From NCBI GenBank assembly GCA_027078365.1, contig JALWYQ010000025.1:1-58163 (forward strand): DNA of 58,163 bases, written 5' to 3'. The translations under genes and the position numbers were made by a program. The notes under the pieces were generated by a model. It was not told the origin of the DNA. It ran no database searches and was given only the letters and a program-made list of their open reading frames with translations. Shown here piece after piece: positions 6,258 through 15,203 of this stretch. This DNA comes from Phycisphaerae bacterium (GTDB taxonomy: Bacteria > Planctomycetota > Phycisphaerae > Sedimentisphaerales > Sedimentisphaeraceae). The stretch's first letter is position 1; each line of letters begins with the position of its first letter.

Positions 6258-8042
6258 CTAGGCAGAGAGAGGCTCAATTTCTTTCGGAATAATTCCGTTT
6301 GGCTCTCTTCGTTGATAATGAGTGTGTAAAAGTCGATGTGACTTTTCACTCAATGGCTCACCAAGGAATTCATCGTATAGCGTTTTGATAAACGGATTCT
6401 CATGAGAGCGTCTAAGCTCGTTAGCATCGTCGCTATTGTATAGAGCTGATGCGCGTTTTGCCAAGCTCTTCTCATCAAGAGGAATACTGTTGGTCATAGG
6501 ATACGGCTGGCCACCTCCACCGATACATCCGCCTGGACAAGCCATAATCTCAATGAAGTGATACCTCTCTGGATGTTTCTTAACTATACTCATCAGTTTA
6601 GCAGCATTTCCGAGCCCGTGTGCTACCGCAACTCGAATCTCCATATCATTAATATCAAGCGTAGCCTCTTTTATGCCTTCAAAGCCACGAACTGCCTCAA
6701 CCTTGACCTCACCCATTTCTTTGCCGGTAATCATGTAATAAGCTGTACGAATAGCCGCCTCCATAACACCACCAGTAGCGCCAAAAATAACTCCAGCACC
6801 AGTAGAGAGTCCGATTGGATTGTCTGGTTCTTCTGGTTTTATATTCACAAAATCAATACCAGCACTCTTAATCATCCAAGCAAGTTCGCGTGTTGTTAGA
6901 GAATAGTCTGTCGAAATGTTTCCATCAGTGTTCATCTCAGGCCTAGCCGCTTCATATTTCTTAGCTGTACAAGGCATAACACCAACATTAACAATATGCT
7001 TTGGATCAACTCCAATTTTACCAGCAAAATACGTTTTAATTATCGCCCCAGCCATACTCATCGGTGATTTGCAAGTAGATAGATGCGCAACCATATCAGG
7101 ATGGAACTGCTCAAGGCATTTAACCCAACCGGGAGAGCAGCTTGTTATCATCGGTAAAACGCCACCGGTAGTAATCCTCTCAACAAGCTCTGCCGCCTCT
7201 TCCATAATAGTCAAATCTGCAGTAAAGTTTGTGTCAAACACATAGTCGAAGCCAAGTTTGCGCAAAGATGCAAATATCTGACCCTCACAGTTTGTTCCAG
7301 CTTCAAGCCCAAAAGACTCACCGATAGCAGCACGAACACTTGGAGCAACATTGACCACCTTTACTACACTATCATCACTTAGAATGTCAAATACAGCTTC
7401 GCTATGGCCTTGTTCTAAAAATGCCGCGGTCGGGCAAATATTGATACATTGCCCACAGTTTACACAGACACTATCTTCCATGCCTTGTTCAAAAGCAGGC
7501 ATCACAACAGTTTCAAATCCACGACCGGCAAGACCTAGATTTGTAACCTTTTGTATCTGAGAACACATTCTAACGCAGCGACCACAGAGAATACATTTAT
7601 TAGGGTTGCGCACAACACTCTTGCTTGAGTGGTCTTCTTCGTAATGTTTACGCTCTCCTTCAAAGAACCTCTTGCTAATACCCATTGATGCACTCAATCT
7701 TTGGAGCTCACAGTTACCATCACGTTCGCAGGTATGGCAGTCTTGTGGGTGATTATCGAGAATTAACTCAACAATATCACGTCGCGCTTGCCTTATAGCT
7801 TTAGTGTTGGTATGTATGCGCATGCCATCAACGACAGGTGCCGCACAGGATGCAACAAAACTCTTAGCGCCCTCAACCTCAACAATACAGACTCTACAAG
7901 CCCCTTCGATAGAGAGCTTTGGGTGATAGCAAAGCCTTGGAATATGGTAACCAAGACTATCAGCAGCCTGCATGACTGTTTGACCTTTTTGAACCTTATA
8001 CTGTTTGTTATTTATATAGATTGTTATCTCGTTAGCTTTCAT
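6258..8042 (-). CDS. hydA: [FeFe] hydrogenase catalytic subunit HydA (NADH-dependent, M3 type)
   Basis: About 594 residues. Domains in order: N-terminal [2Fe-2S] ferredoxin with CRVC, the HxxxCxxCxxxxxC [4Fe-4S] motif (HPQDCHTCERDGNC), a 2x[4Fe-4S] ferredoxin (CILCGRC and CVNCGQC), then the H-cluster domain with TSCSPGW, MPCTAKKYE and ACPGGCIGGGGQP. It catalyses reversible proton reduction to hydrogen. The first H-cluster motif has Ser where the textbook TSCCPGW has its second Cys. I start at 8042 because GAGG lies six bases upstream; an ATG at 8054 has no such site. It follows hydB by 172 bases containing a long stem-loop, and works with HydB and HydC to use NADH, possibly with ferredoxin by electron bifurcation. 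Confidence 0.93.
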   Translation of the reverse strand: MKANEITIYINNKQYKVQKGQTVMQAADSLGYHIPRLCYHPKLSIEGACRVCIVEVEGAKSFVASCAAPVVDGMRIHTNTKAIRQARRDIVELILDNHPQDCHTCERDGNCELQRLSASMGISKRFFEGERKHYEEDHSSKSVVRNPNKCILCGRCVRMCSQIQKVTNLGLAGRGFETVVMPAFEQGMEDSVCVNCGQCINICPTAAFLEQGHSEAVFDILSDDSVVKVVNVAPSVRAAIGESFGLEAGTNCEGQIFASLRKLGFDYVFDTNFTADLTIMEEAAELVERITTGGVLPMITSCSPGWVKCLEQFHPDMVAHLSTCKSPMSMAGAIIKTYFAGKIGVDPKHIVNVGVMPCTAKKYEAARPEMNTDGNISTDYSLTTRELAWMIKSAGIDFVNIKPEEPDNPIGLSTGAGVIFGATGGVMEAAIRTAYYMITGKEMGEVKVEAVRGFEGIKEATLDINDMEIRVAVAHGLGNAAKLMSIVKKHPERYHFIEIMACPGGCIGGGGQPYPMTNSIPLDEKSLAKRASALYNSDDANELRRSHENPFIKTLYDEFLGEPLSEKSHRLLHTHYQRREPNGIIPKEIEPLSA

Positions 8043-8106
8043 AATTAGCCTCATCGCTTATCTTAGGGCAGTTCTAATAATTGCTTTTGAGTAGCAAGTA
8101 GAAAAT

Positions 8107-8187
8107 TTTTGTTGTCCGGCAAGGAAGACAAATCAGCCTTATTAGTAAATAAGGTGTCTTTTGTCTGACGTAGTCCGGCGACAAAAA
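8107..8187 (-). promoter_or_regulatory. Long structured element between hydB and hydA
   Basis: A nested inverted repeat: outer arms TTTTGTTGTCCGGC and GTCCGGCGACAAAAA pair imperfectly. Inside them AAGACA/TGTCTT and CCTTATT/AATAAGG form a stem with a six-base bulge. It fills the only large gap inside the hydrogenase operon and could set hydB:hydA stoichiometry by RNA processing or partial termination. There is no direct evidence of function. Confidence 0.45.
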
Positions 8188-8214
8188 GGTTCGCTTGTCT
8201 ACCAAAATGAATTG

Positions 8215-10002
8215 TTAAAACTTCCCTATAGCCTTAAATTTACACGCTTGGTAGCATTGGCCACACTTTATACATTTATCTTGATCTATTAAGTGGGCTT
8301 CTTTCTTCTCACCGCTAATCGCATCGACTGGACAAACTCTCTTGCAAGCACCACAACCAACACAATTATCATTAATCACATAACTAAGAAGTGATTGACA
8401 CTGCCCCGCACGGCATTTTCCTTCATTGATATGCTCTTCATATTCCTCGCGGAAATTCTTAATCGTCGAGAGAACTGGATTTGGCGCAGATTGACCAAGC
8501 CCACAAAGAGATGCCTTTTTAATCATATTTCCAAGACGCTCAAGTTTGGCAACATCATCAGGCTTGCCCTTGCCATCTGTGATTCTTGTTAGAATCTCAA
8601 GCATCCTTTTTGTACCTTCGCGGCACGGAGTACACTTACCGCAAGACTCATCTTGGGTGAACTCAAGGAAGAACTTTGCGATACTGACCATGCATGTGTC
8701 TTCATCGATTACAATCATACCACCAGAGCCCATGATTGAGCCGGCTTTGGCTAGAGATTCATAATCGATTTTTGTGTCTAAATACTCAACCGGCAAACAA
8801 CCTCCAGATGGACCACCTGTTTGGATTGCCTTTAGTTTTTTTCCGTTTGGAATACCGCCACCAATATCATAAACGATGTCGCGCAATGTTGTTCCCATCG
8901 GAACCTCAACAAGCCCGGTATTGACAACCTTACCTGCAAGGGCAAACACTTTGGTGCCTTTGCTGTTCTCTGTACCGACACTGCTAAACCACTCGCTACC
9001 ATCGAGAATGATAACAGGTATATTAGCCCACGTCTCAACATTATTAATCAGAGTTGGCTTTCCAAAGAGCCCACTTTGCGCAGGGAACGGTGGTCTCGGG
9101 CGCGGCATACCTCTGCGACCCTCGATTGAGTTTAGAAGCGCAGTCTCTTCACCGCAGACAAACGCACCGGCACCGAGTCTTAGCTCAATATCAAAATCAA
9201 AATCGCTGCCTAAAATCTTTGTTCCAAGGAAACCTGCATTTCGTGCATCAGCTATAGCTTTTTCAAGTCTTTTGATTGCTAATGGGTATTCCGCACGAAT
9301 ATAAATCACACCCTTGCTAGCGCCAATTGCATAACCAGCAATCGCCATACCCTCAAGAACAGTGTGAGGATCGCCTTCGATTGTACTTCTATCCATAAAT
9401 GCGCCAGGGTCGCCCTCGTCGGCATTACAAACAACATACTTCTCGTCCGCTTGGCTTCTCTGTGTGAATTCCCATTTTAATCCAGTCGGGAAACCAGCAC
9501 CACCCCTACCGCGAACGCCACTTTTTTTAACCTCTTGGATTACATCAAAAGGCGTCATGTCGGTTAAAACCTTAGCAAGAGCTTCGTAGCCGCGGTTTGC
9601 TAGATAGTCGTCAATATTATCTGGGTCGATATTACCACAGTTGCGCAGCGCTATTCGAAGTTGCTTACCAAAGAACTCCGAATCGCCAAACGTCTTAAAT
9701 GAACGATTAAAGAGATGGTCTTCTTTGATTAAATTTTCTTCAACAGCCTCACCGCCAACAAGATGCTCGGCGACAATTCTATCAACTAATTCTTCCGTAA
9801 CATTGCCATACACATAGTAGCCAGGGTTCACTACCACAACCGCACCCTTGCCATTTAGGCCAAGAGTCTTACATGTTGTAAATCTCAGCCCATTCTCAAG
9901 TGAGTTTGCCTTAGCAGCCTTTTCAAATGCATCCTTTAAGCCAACACTATGTTCACTACTAAACTCTGCGTCGCAAAGCGTTATCGTGTATTTTGGTTCC
10001 AT
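8215..10002 (-). CDS. hydB: NADH-linked hydrogenase subunit HydB (NuoF-like flavoprotein)
   Basis: 595 residues. The NuoF core is clear: GRGGAGFPTGLKWEF (FMN/NADH site), NADEGDPGAFMDR, the [4Fe-4S] motif ESCGKCTPCREG, and a C-terminal 2x[4Fe-4S] ferredoxin (CVGCGACKRVCP and CIKCGQCYQAC). It oxidises NADH on FMN and feeds electrons to HydA. The N-terminal ~90 residues keep the thioredoxin-like fold pattern (GAVVVVNPGYYVYGNVTEE) but lack the usual four [2Fe-2S] cysteines; only Cys10 and one Cys of TTC remain. AAAGGAG precedes the ATG, and hndB ends 18 bases upstream. The missing N-terminal cluster distinguishes it from the common bifurcating HydB. Confidence 0.92.
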   Translation of the reverse strand: MEPKYTITLCDAEFSSEHSVGLKDAFEKAAKANSLENGLRFTTCKTLGLNGKGAVVVVNPGYYVYGNVTEELVDRIVAEHLVGGEAVEENLIKEDHLFNRSFKTFGDSEFFGKQLRIALRNCGNIDPDNIDDYLANRGYEALAKVLTDMTPFDVIQEVKKSGVRGRGGAGFPTGLKWEFTQRSQADEKYVVCNADEGDPGAFMDRSTIEGDPHTVLEGMAIAGYAIGASKGVIYIRAEYPLAIKRLEKAIADARNAGFLGTKILGSDFDFDIELRLGAGAFVCGEETALLNSIEGRRGMPRPRPPFPAQSGLFGKPTLINNVETWANIPVIILDGSEWFSSVGTENSKGTKVFALAGKVVNTGLVEVPMGTTLRDIVYDIGGGIPNGKKLKAIQTGGPSGGCLPVEYLDTKIDYESLAKAGSIMGSGGMIVIDEDTCMVSIAKFFLEFTQDESCGKCTPCREGTKRMLEILTRITDGKGKPDDVAKLERLGNMIKKASLCGLGQSAPNPVLSTIKNFREEYEEHINEGKCRAGQCQSLLSYVINDNCVGCGACKRVCPVDAISGEKKEAHLIDQDKCIKCGQCYQACKFKAIGKF

Positions 10003-10020
10003 ATCAGAGACTCCTTTCGC

Positions 10021-10377
10021 CTAAATTAGCCACTCTTGAATAACTTCACCATTCTTTAAGTGACGCTGAATTATCTCTTTTGCACGCTCTGCGTCGACCT
10101 TACCGTATTTGTATGGTGTTTTGCCCGGAATGAAAATTTCGACTGTTGGTTCGAGATAACACCTTCCAGCGCAACCCTTTTGGCTAAGTACAACACCCTC
10201 AATCTCACCGCTATCTATTGCATCACGAAACACCGCCATTACATTTCTAGAACCAGCCGCTATTTCACATGTTGCCATACCAACATTAACTTTAATGGTC
10301 GAATCGGAAACTTTGGCAGCTAGTCTCTCAATAGCCTCACTCTGCTTTTGCTTAAGTATTTCTAAAGGTGTTGCCAT
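10021..10377 (-). CDS. hndB: Small [2Fe-2S] ferredoxin-like hydrogenase subunit HndB/HydD
   Basis: About 118 residues. The C-terminal half has GCAGRCYLEPTVEI, the second half of a thioredoxin-like [2Fe-2S] motif, and ATCEIAAGSR supplies a further Cys in the N-terminal half, matching the NADP-reducing hydrogenase HndB family. Only three cysteines are obvious, so the cluster may be absent or atypical. The role is thought to be electron transfer or assembly in the Hnd/Hyd complex. It lies between rex and hydB with an 18-base gap to hydB. Two ATGs in a row occur; AAAGGA is seven bases before the second, which I take as the start. Confidence 0.85.
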   Translation of the reverse strand: MATPLEILKQKQSEAIERLAAKVSDSTIKVNVGMATCEIAAGSRNVMAVFRDAIDSGEIEGVVLSQKGCAGRCYLEPTVEIFIPGKTPYKYGKVDAERAKEIIQRHLKNGEVIQEWLI

Positions 10378-10444
10378 CATTTATCCTTTCCACAAACTAT
10401 TTTTATTTAAACCAGATGGAAATAAGAAGAACTGCCAAAATCCC

Positions 10445-11068
10445 CTAAGACTTCTCCGCTGCAATTACGTAATAGATTAAATTCTCCAACTCCATCTCAA
10501 GATTGATATTATTAACCACAACGCCACTGTCGTTGTTTAGGCTTATTGGTGCAAAATTGAGCACTCCCTTTATTCCAGATTTTTTCATTATCTCAAACAC
10601 CTGCTGAGCTGCTACATCTGGAACGGCAATAACTCCAAGCTTAATCTCATTCTCCTTAATAAACTCTGAGAGCTTCTCCAAAGGATACACCGGTACAATA
10701 GAATTGTCGTTAAACTTAGATGAATCGATATCAAACGCCGCTGCTATCTTTATGGATTCCTTCTCAAATCCTTTATAGCGAAGCAATGCCTTTCCAATAT
10801 TACCAAGCCCAACGATAATAACTTTATGAACCAGATGTTTTCCAAAGATTTGATTCATCTGCTCTATAAGGTCGTCAACATTGTAGCCCCCTCTCTTATT
10901 GCCAGTTATGCCAAACAGGGAGAAATCTTTTCTCACCTGCGCAGATGAAGTGCCTGTCGCATCAGCCAAATTACTCGAAAACACCTTTACAAACCCAAGA
11001 GCCTTGAGCCTATTAAGCGCATTTTTATACCTTGAAATCCTTACAATACAATTTTTATTCGTAGACAT
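10445..11068 (-). CDS. rex: Redox-sensing transcriptional repressor Rex
   Basis: About 207 residues from the ATG at 11068, which has GAGAGG upstream and gives the normal Rex length; the longer frame to 11188 adds residues outside the family and runs through the promoter. The N-terminal winged helix includes SSAQVRKDFSLFG, the family DNA-recognition signature, and the Rossmann domain has VGLGNIGKALL for NADH binding. Rex represses fermentative genes at low NADH/NAD and releases DNA when NADH rises. It is the first gene of the hydrogenase operon and a Rex-type operator lies upstream, so it probably controls itself and the hydrogenase. Confidence 0.92.
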   Translation of the reverse strand: MSTNKNCIVRISRYKNALNRLKALGFVKVFSSNLADATGTSSAQVRKDFSLFGITGNKRGGYNVDDLIEQMNQIFGKHLVHKVIIVGLGNIGKALLRYKGFEKESIKIAAAFDIDSSKFNDNSIVPVYPLEKLSEFIKENEIKLGVIAVPDVAAQQVFEIMKKSGIKGVLNFAPISLNNDSGVVVNNINLEMELENLIYYVIAAEKS

Positions 11069-11156
11069 TGAAATCCTCTCATTAGATACCTTTAAACGCA
11101 CAACAACACTTGAGCGGTTATAGAATTTATGCGCATTTACCACCTTCACATTGACA

Positions 11157-11185
11157 AAAATACAACATATAAATCGCAAAGTCAA
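11157..11185 (-). promoter_or_regulatory. Promoter of the rex-hydrogenase operon
   Basis: On the reverse strand TTGACT (11185-11180) and TATTTT (11162-11157) are exactly 17 bases apart, about 90 bases before the rex start. The Rex operator is just upstream of the -35 box. Confidence 0.6.
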
Positions 11186-11192
11186 CACTTTA

Positions 11193-11210
11193 TAGTGATT
11201 TTTTTCACAT
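11193..11210 (-). promoter_or_regulatory. Rex operator (ROP-like)
   Basis: TAGTGATTTTTTTCACAT fits the known TTGTGAA-N4-TTCACAA consensus with GTGA and TCAC half sites six bases apart, as required. It sits eight bases before the -35 box of the rex operon. This arrangement predicts NADH-responsive autoregulation of the hydrogenase cluster. Assignment is by consensus match. Confidence 0.7.
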
Positions 11211-11529
11211 TAATAAATAAAAAGCTCTGTTTTGTCGTGCTTTCTGGAAACTTTTGCAACTAACCTACCTTCTATTTTCGGCATTTTAGCTTATTTCAGA
11301 TGTGTTTTTTCGCAACTTAAGAATCGACTAATGAATTTTCATTCAGTACCGCTAACGCACAACTCAATAAACTTCTCAAATTATGCATTTTTTCGCTTTT
11401 ACACAGCAACGGTTGCCTTTAGACTATTTGCCACGAAAATAATCTTATCAATATCTTTCCGGTTATACCCTTAATTGGAACATCGACAATACAGTTAACT
11501 GTCAAAAAGAAATTAGAAAGATGGCAACG
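11211..11529. other. Intergenic region between rex and the coiled-coil lipoprotein gene
   Basis: About 320 bases between divergent transcription units. I see AT-rich sequence without a convincing open frame; the 80-codon frame at 11232-11474 has no ribosome site and no family resemblance. A 12-base palindrome ACAGTTAACTGT lies near 11493-11504, just before the next gene, and could be an operator. Nothing else is supported. Confidence 0.4.
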
Positions 11530-12834
11530 ATGTTACAAAGAAACGCTTTAGAAAAAACAAAGACTCTATTAACTGCCACGATATTGCTGGCAATATTATT
11601 CTCTCTCACTAGTTGCAAAACAACCGAATACTCTAAAAACAGCCTCACCCTTGAGGATTTAAAAGATAGAATCGATAAGTTCAAAGACCATTACGTGCAA
11701 GAGACAAACAACGCTGCCTACATAGCTAGGACTACACTAGATTCAAAAAGAATGAACATAAAGATATTACAATGGCAAACCAAGTCCATTGATGCGATCA
11801 ACACCCTCTCTTACGGCAAAGACCCAATGGCATCGCTCATTGATATTTGGTTGCTTTGCGTAAGACAAAGAAACTTCTTCGACAACCCAAGCCTTCGTGT
11901 AAAAATAACAGATAAGAAAATTATCGTATATGATAAACTAATAGATGATATTAAATTAATAGCAAAGGATTTTCTAAGCCCAGAGCTGTTAGCCTCAACA
12001 GAAAAATCAATAGAGCAAGAAGCCGCTGCTAGGCCTCTCAACCCCGGAAATTTAAACTTAGTAATGAGTCTTAGCGCAAAAAAACTAAAAAAAGATTCGC
12101 CTATCGCTGCTGCACTAACACTTCCACTTGCCCCGTTTGAAGCAATGCGCGGTGTGGATAAGGGTGCAATGGCAATGCACAATATCAATCTAACCGCAAG
12201 AGATTTAACCGACATCATTGAAAGGCTACCAACGCAAATCAGATGGCAACTACTACTAACCTTCTATGAACTAGAGGATGATGACTCCATCAAAGAATTG
12301 CTTGCCAATTTTGAGAAACTATCCAACAGTAGCGACAAAATCTCAAATGAGATTGGCCTACTTCCAGAAAAAATTGGCAACGAAACCAGATTAACCATTA
12401 GTGCGGCAGATAAAATGCAACCACAACTGCAAAGGACACTAGATAAAACAACGCAAGCAACTAAGCAGATAGACGAGGCGTTAGTACACCTAGATGTTGC
12501 CGCCAAATCCACAACAGAATTGGTGCGTATATTTGAGCCTCAAGAAACGACAAACCCAGAAGATGCAAAGACTGAGGAAGATTCCGATGAGCCTTCTACA
12601 ATTGAACAGATAAACAATATAATCGTAGAATCGGGCAAAAGCGCGCAAAATATAAATCAAGCCACAGTCGAAATCAAATCACTACTTCAACAGGAGAATT
12701 TAAAAGCCATCGACCAGCTAGAGAAGAAGTTTGAACAACTAACAGATCATATTTTCTATCGTATTGCTGTGTTGGTAGGATTTATTTTCATCCTAGCAGT
12801 TGCGTACAGAGCCATATTTAAAAGAAGTAAGTAA
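11530..12834 (+). CDS. Coiled-coil lipoprotein with C-terminal TM helix, unknown function
   Basis: About 434 residues. I start at ATG 11530 because AGAAAG abuts the ATG at 11521 and is better spaced to this one. An N-terminal hydrophobic stretch ends LTSC, a plausible lipobox, so the protein is probably exported and lipidated. The body is helical and low in Gly, with coiled-coil segments near residues 255-320 and 355-400, and a TM helix followed by a short basic tail at the C-terminus (VGFIFILAVAYRAIFKRSK). Having both a lipid anchor and a C-terminal membrane span is unusual. The HAD gene follows 29 bases on. I recognise no family; a cell-envelope role is a guess. Confidence 0.55.
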   Translation: MLQRNALEKTKTLLTATILLAILFSLTSCKTTEYSKNSLTLEDLKDRIDKFKDHYVQETNNAAYIARTTLDSKRMNIKILQWQTKSIDAINTLSYGKDPMASLIDIWLLCVRQRNFFDNPSLRVKITDKKIIVYDKLIDDIKLIAKDFLSPELLASTEKSIEQEAAARPLNPGNLNLVMSLSAKKLKKDSPIAAALTLPLAPFEAMRGVDKGAMAMHNINLTARDLTDIIERLPTQIRWQLLLTFYELEDDDSIKELLANFEKLSNSSDKISNEIGLLPEKIGNETRLTISAADKMQPQLQRTLDKTTQATKQIDEALVHLDVAAKSTTELVRIFEPQETTNPEDAKTEEDSDEPSTIEQINNIIVESGKSAQNINQATVEIKSLLQQENLKAIDQLEKKFEQLTDHIFYRIAVLVGFIFILAVAYRAIFKRSK

Positions 12835-12863
12835 AGTATTGATAACAATCTCTAGGTAAGATA

Positions 12864-13604
12864 ATGTCTCAAAAGAAAATAAAAGCAGTACTATTTGATC
12901 TTGGCGACACTATATTTAACTATGGACGCGTCCATAAGACTAAAGCAATGATTGAAGCTGCGCGAATAAGCCATAAATATTTACTAGAGCTCAATCAACC
13001 GGCTGGCTCTTTCGTTAGATATCTACTTGGAAATATAATTGCTATTAGAGTAAAATATTTCATTTCCCATTTCACAAAAGAAGACTTCGACTCACTCGAG
13101 CTAATGAAGCATCTTGGCGAAAAACACGGATTTACCCTAACAGATAAGCAATACGAAGAATTAAATTGGCTTTGGTATAAACCACTCTGCGACTTAGCAA
13201 CAATAGAAGAGGATATCGTAGAAACCTTTACAAAGCTAAAAGCACTCGATTTAAAACTTGGCATTATCTCGAATACATTCGTGCATGGCTCGAGCCTTGA
13301 TAGGCATCTCAAATCGATTGGCTTGCTAGACTTCTTCGACGTTCGTTTATACTCCTGCGATTTTACATACAGAAAACCAGACACCAGAATCTTCCTCGAC
13401 GCAGCAGAATTAATAAAAGAAAAACCAAGCGAGACACTCTTTATAGGCGACAGACTTGATACCGACATCAAAGGTGCCCTAGCCTCTGGTATGACAGCCG
13501 TTCTCAAGAGGTCACACGCAAACAAAAAAAAGAAAGCCCCAACCGGAGTTTTTAGGATTGATAGAATATCCCAACTACCAGAGCTGGTGGAGAAACTTGG
13601 ATAA
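12864..13604 (+). CDS. HAD-superfamily hydrolase (class IA-like)
   Basis: 246 residues. Motif I is FDLGDT, motif II sits in LGIISNT, motif III is the lysine in YRKPD, and motif IV is FIGDRLDTD. This is the pattern of small-molecule phosphatases with a helical cap between motifs I and II. The second acid of motif I, normally DxD, is Gly here (DLG), a variant frequent among uncharacterised HAD proteins but which may alter catalysis. Substrate is unknown. It follows the lipoprotein gene by 29 bases with AGG before the ATG and may be co-transcribed with it. Confidence 0.8.
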   Translation: MSQKKIKAVLFDLGDTIFNYGRVHKTKAMIEAARISHKYLLELNQPAGSFVRYLLGNIIAIRVKYFISHFTKEDFDSLELMKHLGEKHGFTLTDKQYEELNWLWYKPLCDLATIEEDIVETFTKLKALDLKLGIISNTFVHGSSLDRHLKSIGLLDFFDVRLYSCDFTYRKPDTRIFLDAAELIKEKPSETLFIGDRLDTDIKGALASGMTAVLKRSHANKKKKAPTGVFRIDRISQLPELVEKLG

Positions 13605-13674
13605 ACGCACGATTAGGATGTTCGATATTCATTTTTGTATTTCATCTACGTTCATCTGCGGTTAAATGTTTTTA

Positions 13675-13702
13675 TTGCCTTAAACTGCCATTTTGCTATA
13701 AT
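13675..13702 (+). promoter_or_regulatory. Promoter of threonine synthase gene
   Basis: TTGCCT (13675-13680) and a perfect TATAAT (13697-13702) are 16 bases apart, 48 bases before the thrC ATG. Confidence 0.6.
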
Positions 13703-13749
13703 GCCTGCGATTTAATCAATCTAAGAAAACTAAATTTCAGGAGCAGATA

Positions 13750-15093
13750 ATGGCGATTGCGGCCTATCAAAAATGTATAAATCCAGCCTGTGAGGCTGAG
13801 TTTGATACTAATCAAGCGATATTTAAATGTCCAAAGTGTGGAGATTTGCTCGATATACGCTACGATTGGAATAAAGTAGAACTACCAAACAAGTTGAGTG
13901 ATTTTGGCAAGAGATGGGCAACTAGAGACAATAGGCTCGATTTCTCTGGTGTTTGGCGCTTCCGTAACCTACTCGATTTTTGCGCAGACGAGCATAAAGT
14001 TTCAATCGGTGAGGGCCAAACTATTCTCCAACGCAACGATAAGATTGCAGAAGTTCTTGGTATGGATGCTGGTTGCATTTACCTTCAATATGAGGGAATG
14101 AACCCGTCTGGATCTTTCAAAGACAACGGTATGACCGCTGCCCTTAGCCACGCAATGATGATAGGGGCAAAATCCTGTGCGTGCGCATCAACCGGAAACA
14201 CAAGCGCAGCGGTTGCACTCTACGCCCATAGCTGCGGTTTGAAATGTACTGTATTTATTGGTTCTGGTAGAATTGCCTTTGGCAAACTCTCTCAAGCTAT
14301 GGATTACGGCGCACACACGATTCAGATTGCTGGTGATTTTGATGACTGTATGAAGCAAGTTCAAGATGTTTGTAGCGAACTTGGCATCTACCTCTTAAAC
14401 TCTCTAAACCCGTTTAGGCTTGAGGGTCAAAAAACTATAATGTACCGCATCATGGAAGGCTTAAATTGGGAAGTTCCAGATTGGATAGTTGTCCCTGGCG
14501 GTAACCTTGGAAATTCTAGCGCCTTTGGCAAGGCTTTCGCCGAGCTTCTCGAACTTGGGCTGATTAAAAAAGCTCCAAAGCTAGCGATAATCAATGCAAG
14601 CGGAGCGAAAACCCTCTCTTACCTTGTTAACGATAGAAAACTCACCTGGAACAATGGCGATGTTAATATGACTGAAGTAAATGCCCTATACGCAGACTAT
14701 ACGGCCAAGAACTTCTCACCAAGAACATGCGCATCTGCGATAGAGATTTCAAGACCTGTTAACCTTAAGAAATGCCTGCGTGCGTTGGATACTTGCGGTG
14801 GAGTTGTAATTGACGTACCAGACAATGAAATCCTAGACGCAAAGGCAATGATTGGTAAGTATGGGCTCGGATGCGAACCAGCTAGCGCTGCAACAATCGC
14901 TGGGCTAAGGCACCTTATTGCTGATGGCACAATCGATAAGAGTGCTAGAGTTGCCTGCGTACTAACTGGCCATGTACTAAAAGACTCTGATGCAACTGTG
15001 AACTACCATAAAGACAAGGCCGGTGAGTTTAGCAACCCTCCTGTAGAGGTAGCAAATAATCTCGATGAGATTATCAAGCTCGTAACAGGGTAA
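13750..15093 (+). CDS. thrC: Threonine synthase
   Basis: 447 residues. A short zinc-ribbon-like N-terminus (C-x4-C, then CPKC) precedes the PLP-dependent fold. [13 protein letters not shown] contains the Schiff-base lysine, and [10 protein letters not shown] and [14 protein letters not shown] are phosphate- and PLP-binding loops. It converts O-phosphohomoserine to threonine. AGGAG before the ATG and its own promoter suggest a single-gene unit; a strong terminator follows. The zinc-ribbon form is typical of bacterial threonine synthases of the second class. Nothing in the sequence suggests loss of function. Confidence 0.93.
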   Translation: MAIAAYQKCINPACEAEFDTNQAIFKCPKCGDLLDIRYDWNKVELPNKLSDFGKRWATRDNRLDFSGVWRFRNLLDFCADEHKVSIGEGQTILQRNDKIAEVLGMDAGCIYLQYEGMNPSGSFKDNGMTAALSHAMMIGAKSCACASTGNTSAAVALYAHSCGLKCTVFIGSGRIAFGKLSQAMDYGAHTIQIAGDFDDCMKQVQDVCSELGIYLLNSLNPFRLEGQKTIMYRIMEGLNWEVPDWIVVPGGNLGNSSAFGKAFAELLELGLIKKAPKLAIINASGAKTLSYLVNDRKLTWNNGDVNMTEVNALYADYTAKNFSPRTCASAIEISRPVNLKKCLRALDTCGGVVIDVPDNEILDAKAMIGKYGLGCEPASAATIAGLRHLIADGTIDKSARVACVLTGHVLKDSDATVNYHKDKAGEFSNPPVEVANNLDEIIKLVTG

Positions 15094-15102
15094 GCTTCAA
15101 TG

Positions 15103-15116
15103 CAGTGGTTAGTGGT
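15103..15116. repeat. GGTTAGT-type short repeat, copy 1
   Basis: CAGTGGTTAGTGGT right after thrC. Longer versions of the same motif occur at 53360-53420 and 57951-57999. It is too short alone to be sure, but the placement in a gap between genes matches the other copies. Confidence 0.4.
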
Positions 15117-15139
15117 AAAATCTTTTTCTTTTGCATAAA

Positions 15140-15175
15140 AAAGGCGGTGTGAAATTAGAAATTCACACCGCCTTT
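15140..15175. terminator. Bidirectional terminator between thrC and the large lipoprotein gene
   Basis: Perfect 14-base arms, AAAGGCGGTGTGAA and TTCACACCGCCTTT, around an eight-base loop, between two convergent genes. A- and T-rich flanks on both sides suit intrinsic termination in either direction. Confidence 0.85.
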
Positions 15176-15203
15176 AGATTTGCTACTTATAAATTACTGC
15201 AGA

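Noticed and set aside
11232-11474. 80-codon forward open frame in the rex intergenic region
   Set aside because: No ribosome site, no family resemblance, and it lies in the divergent promoter region of the rex operon.
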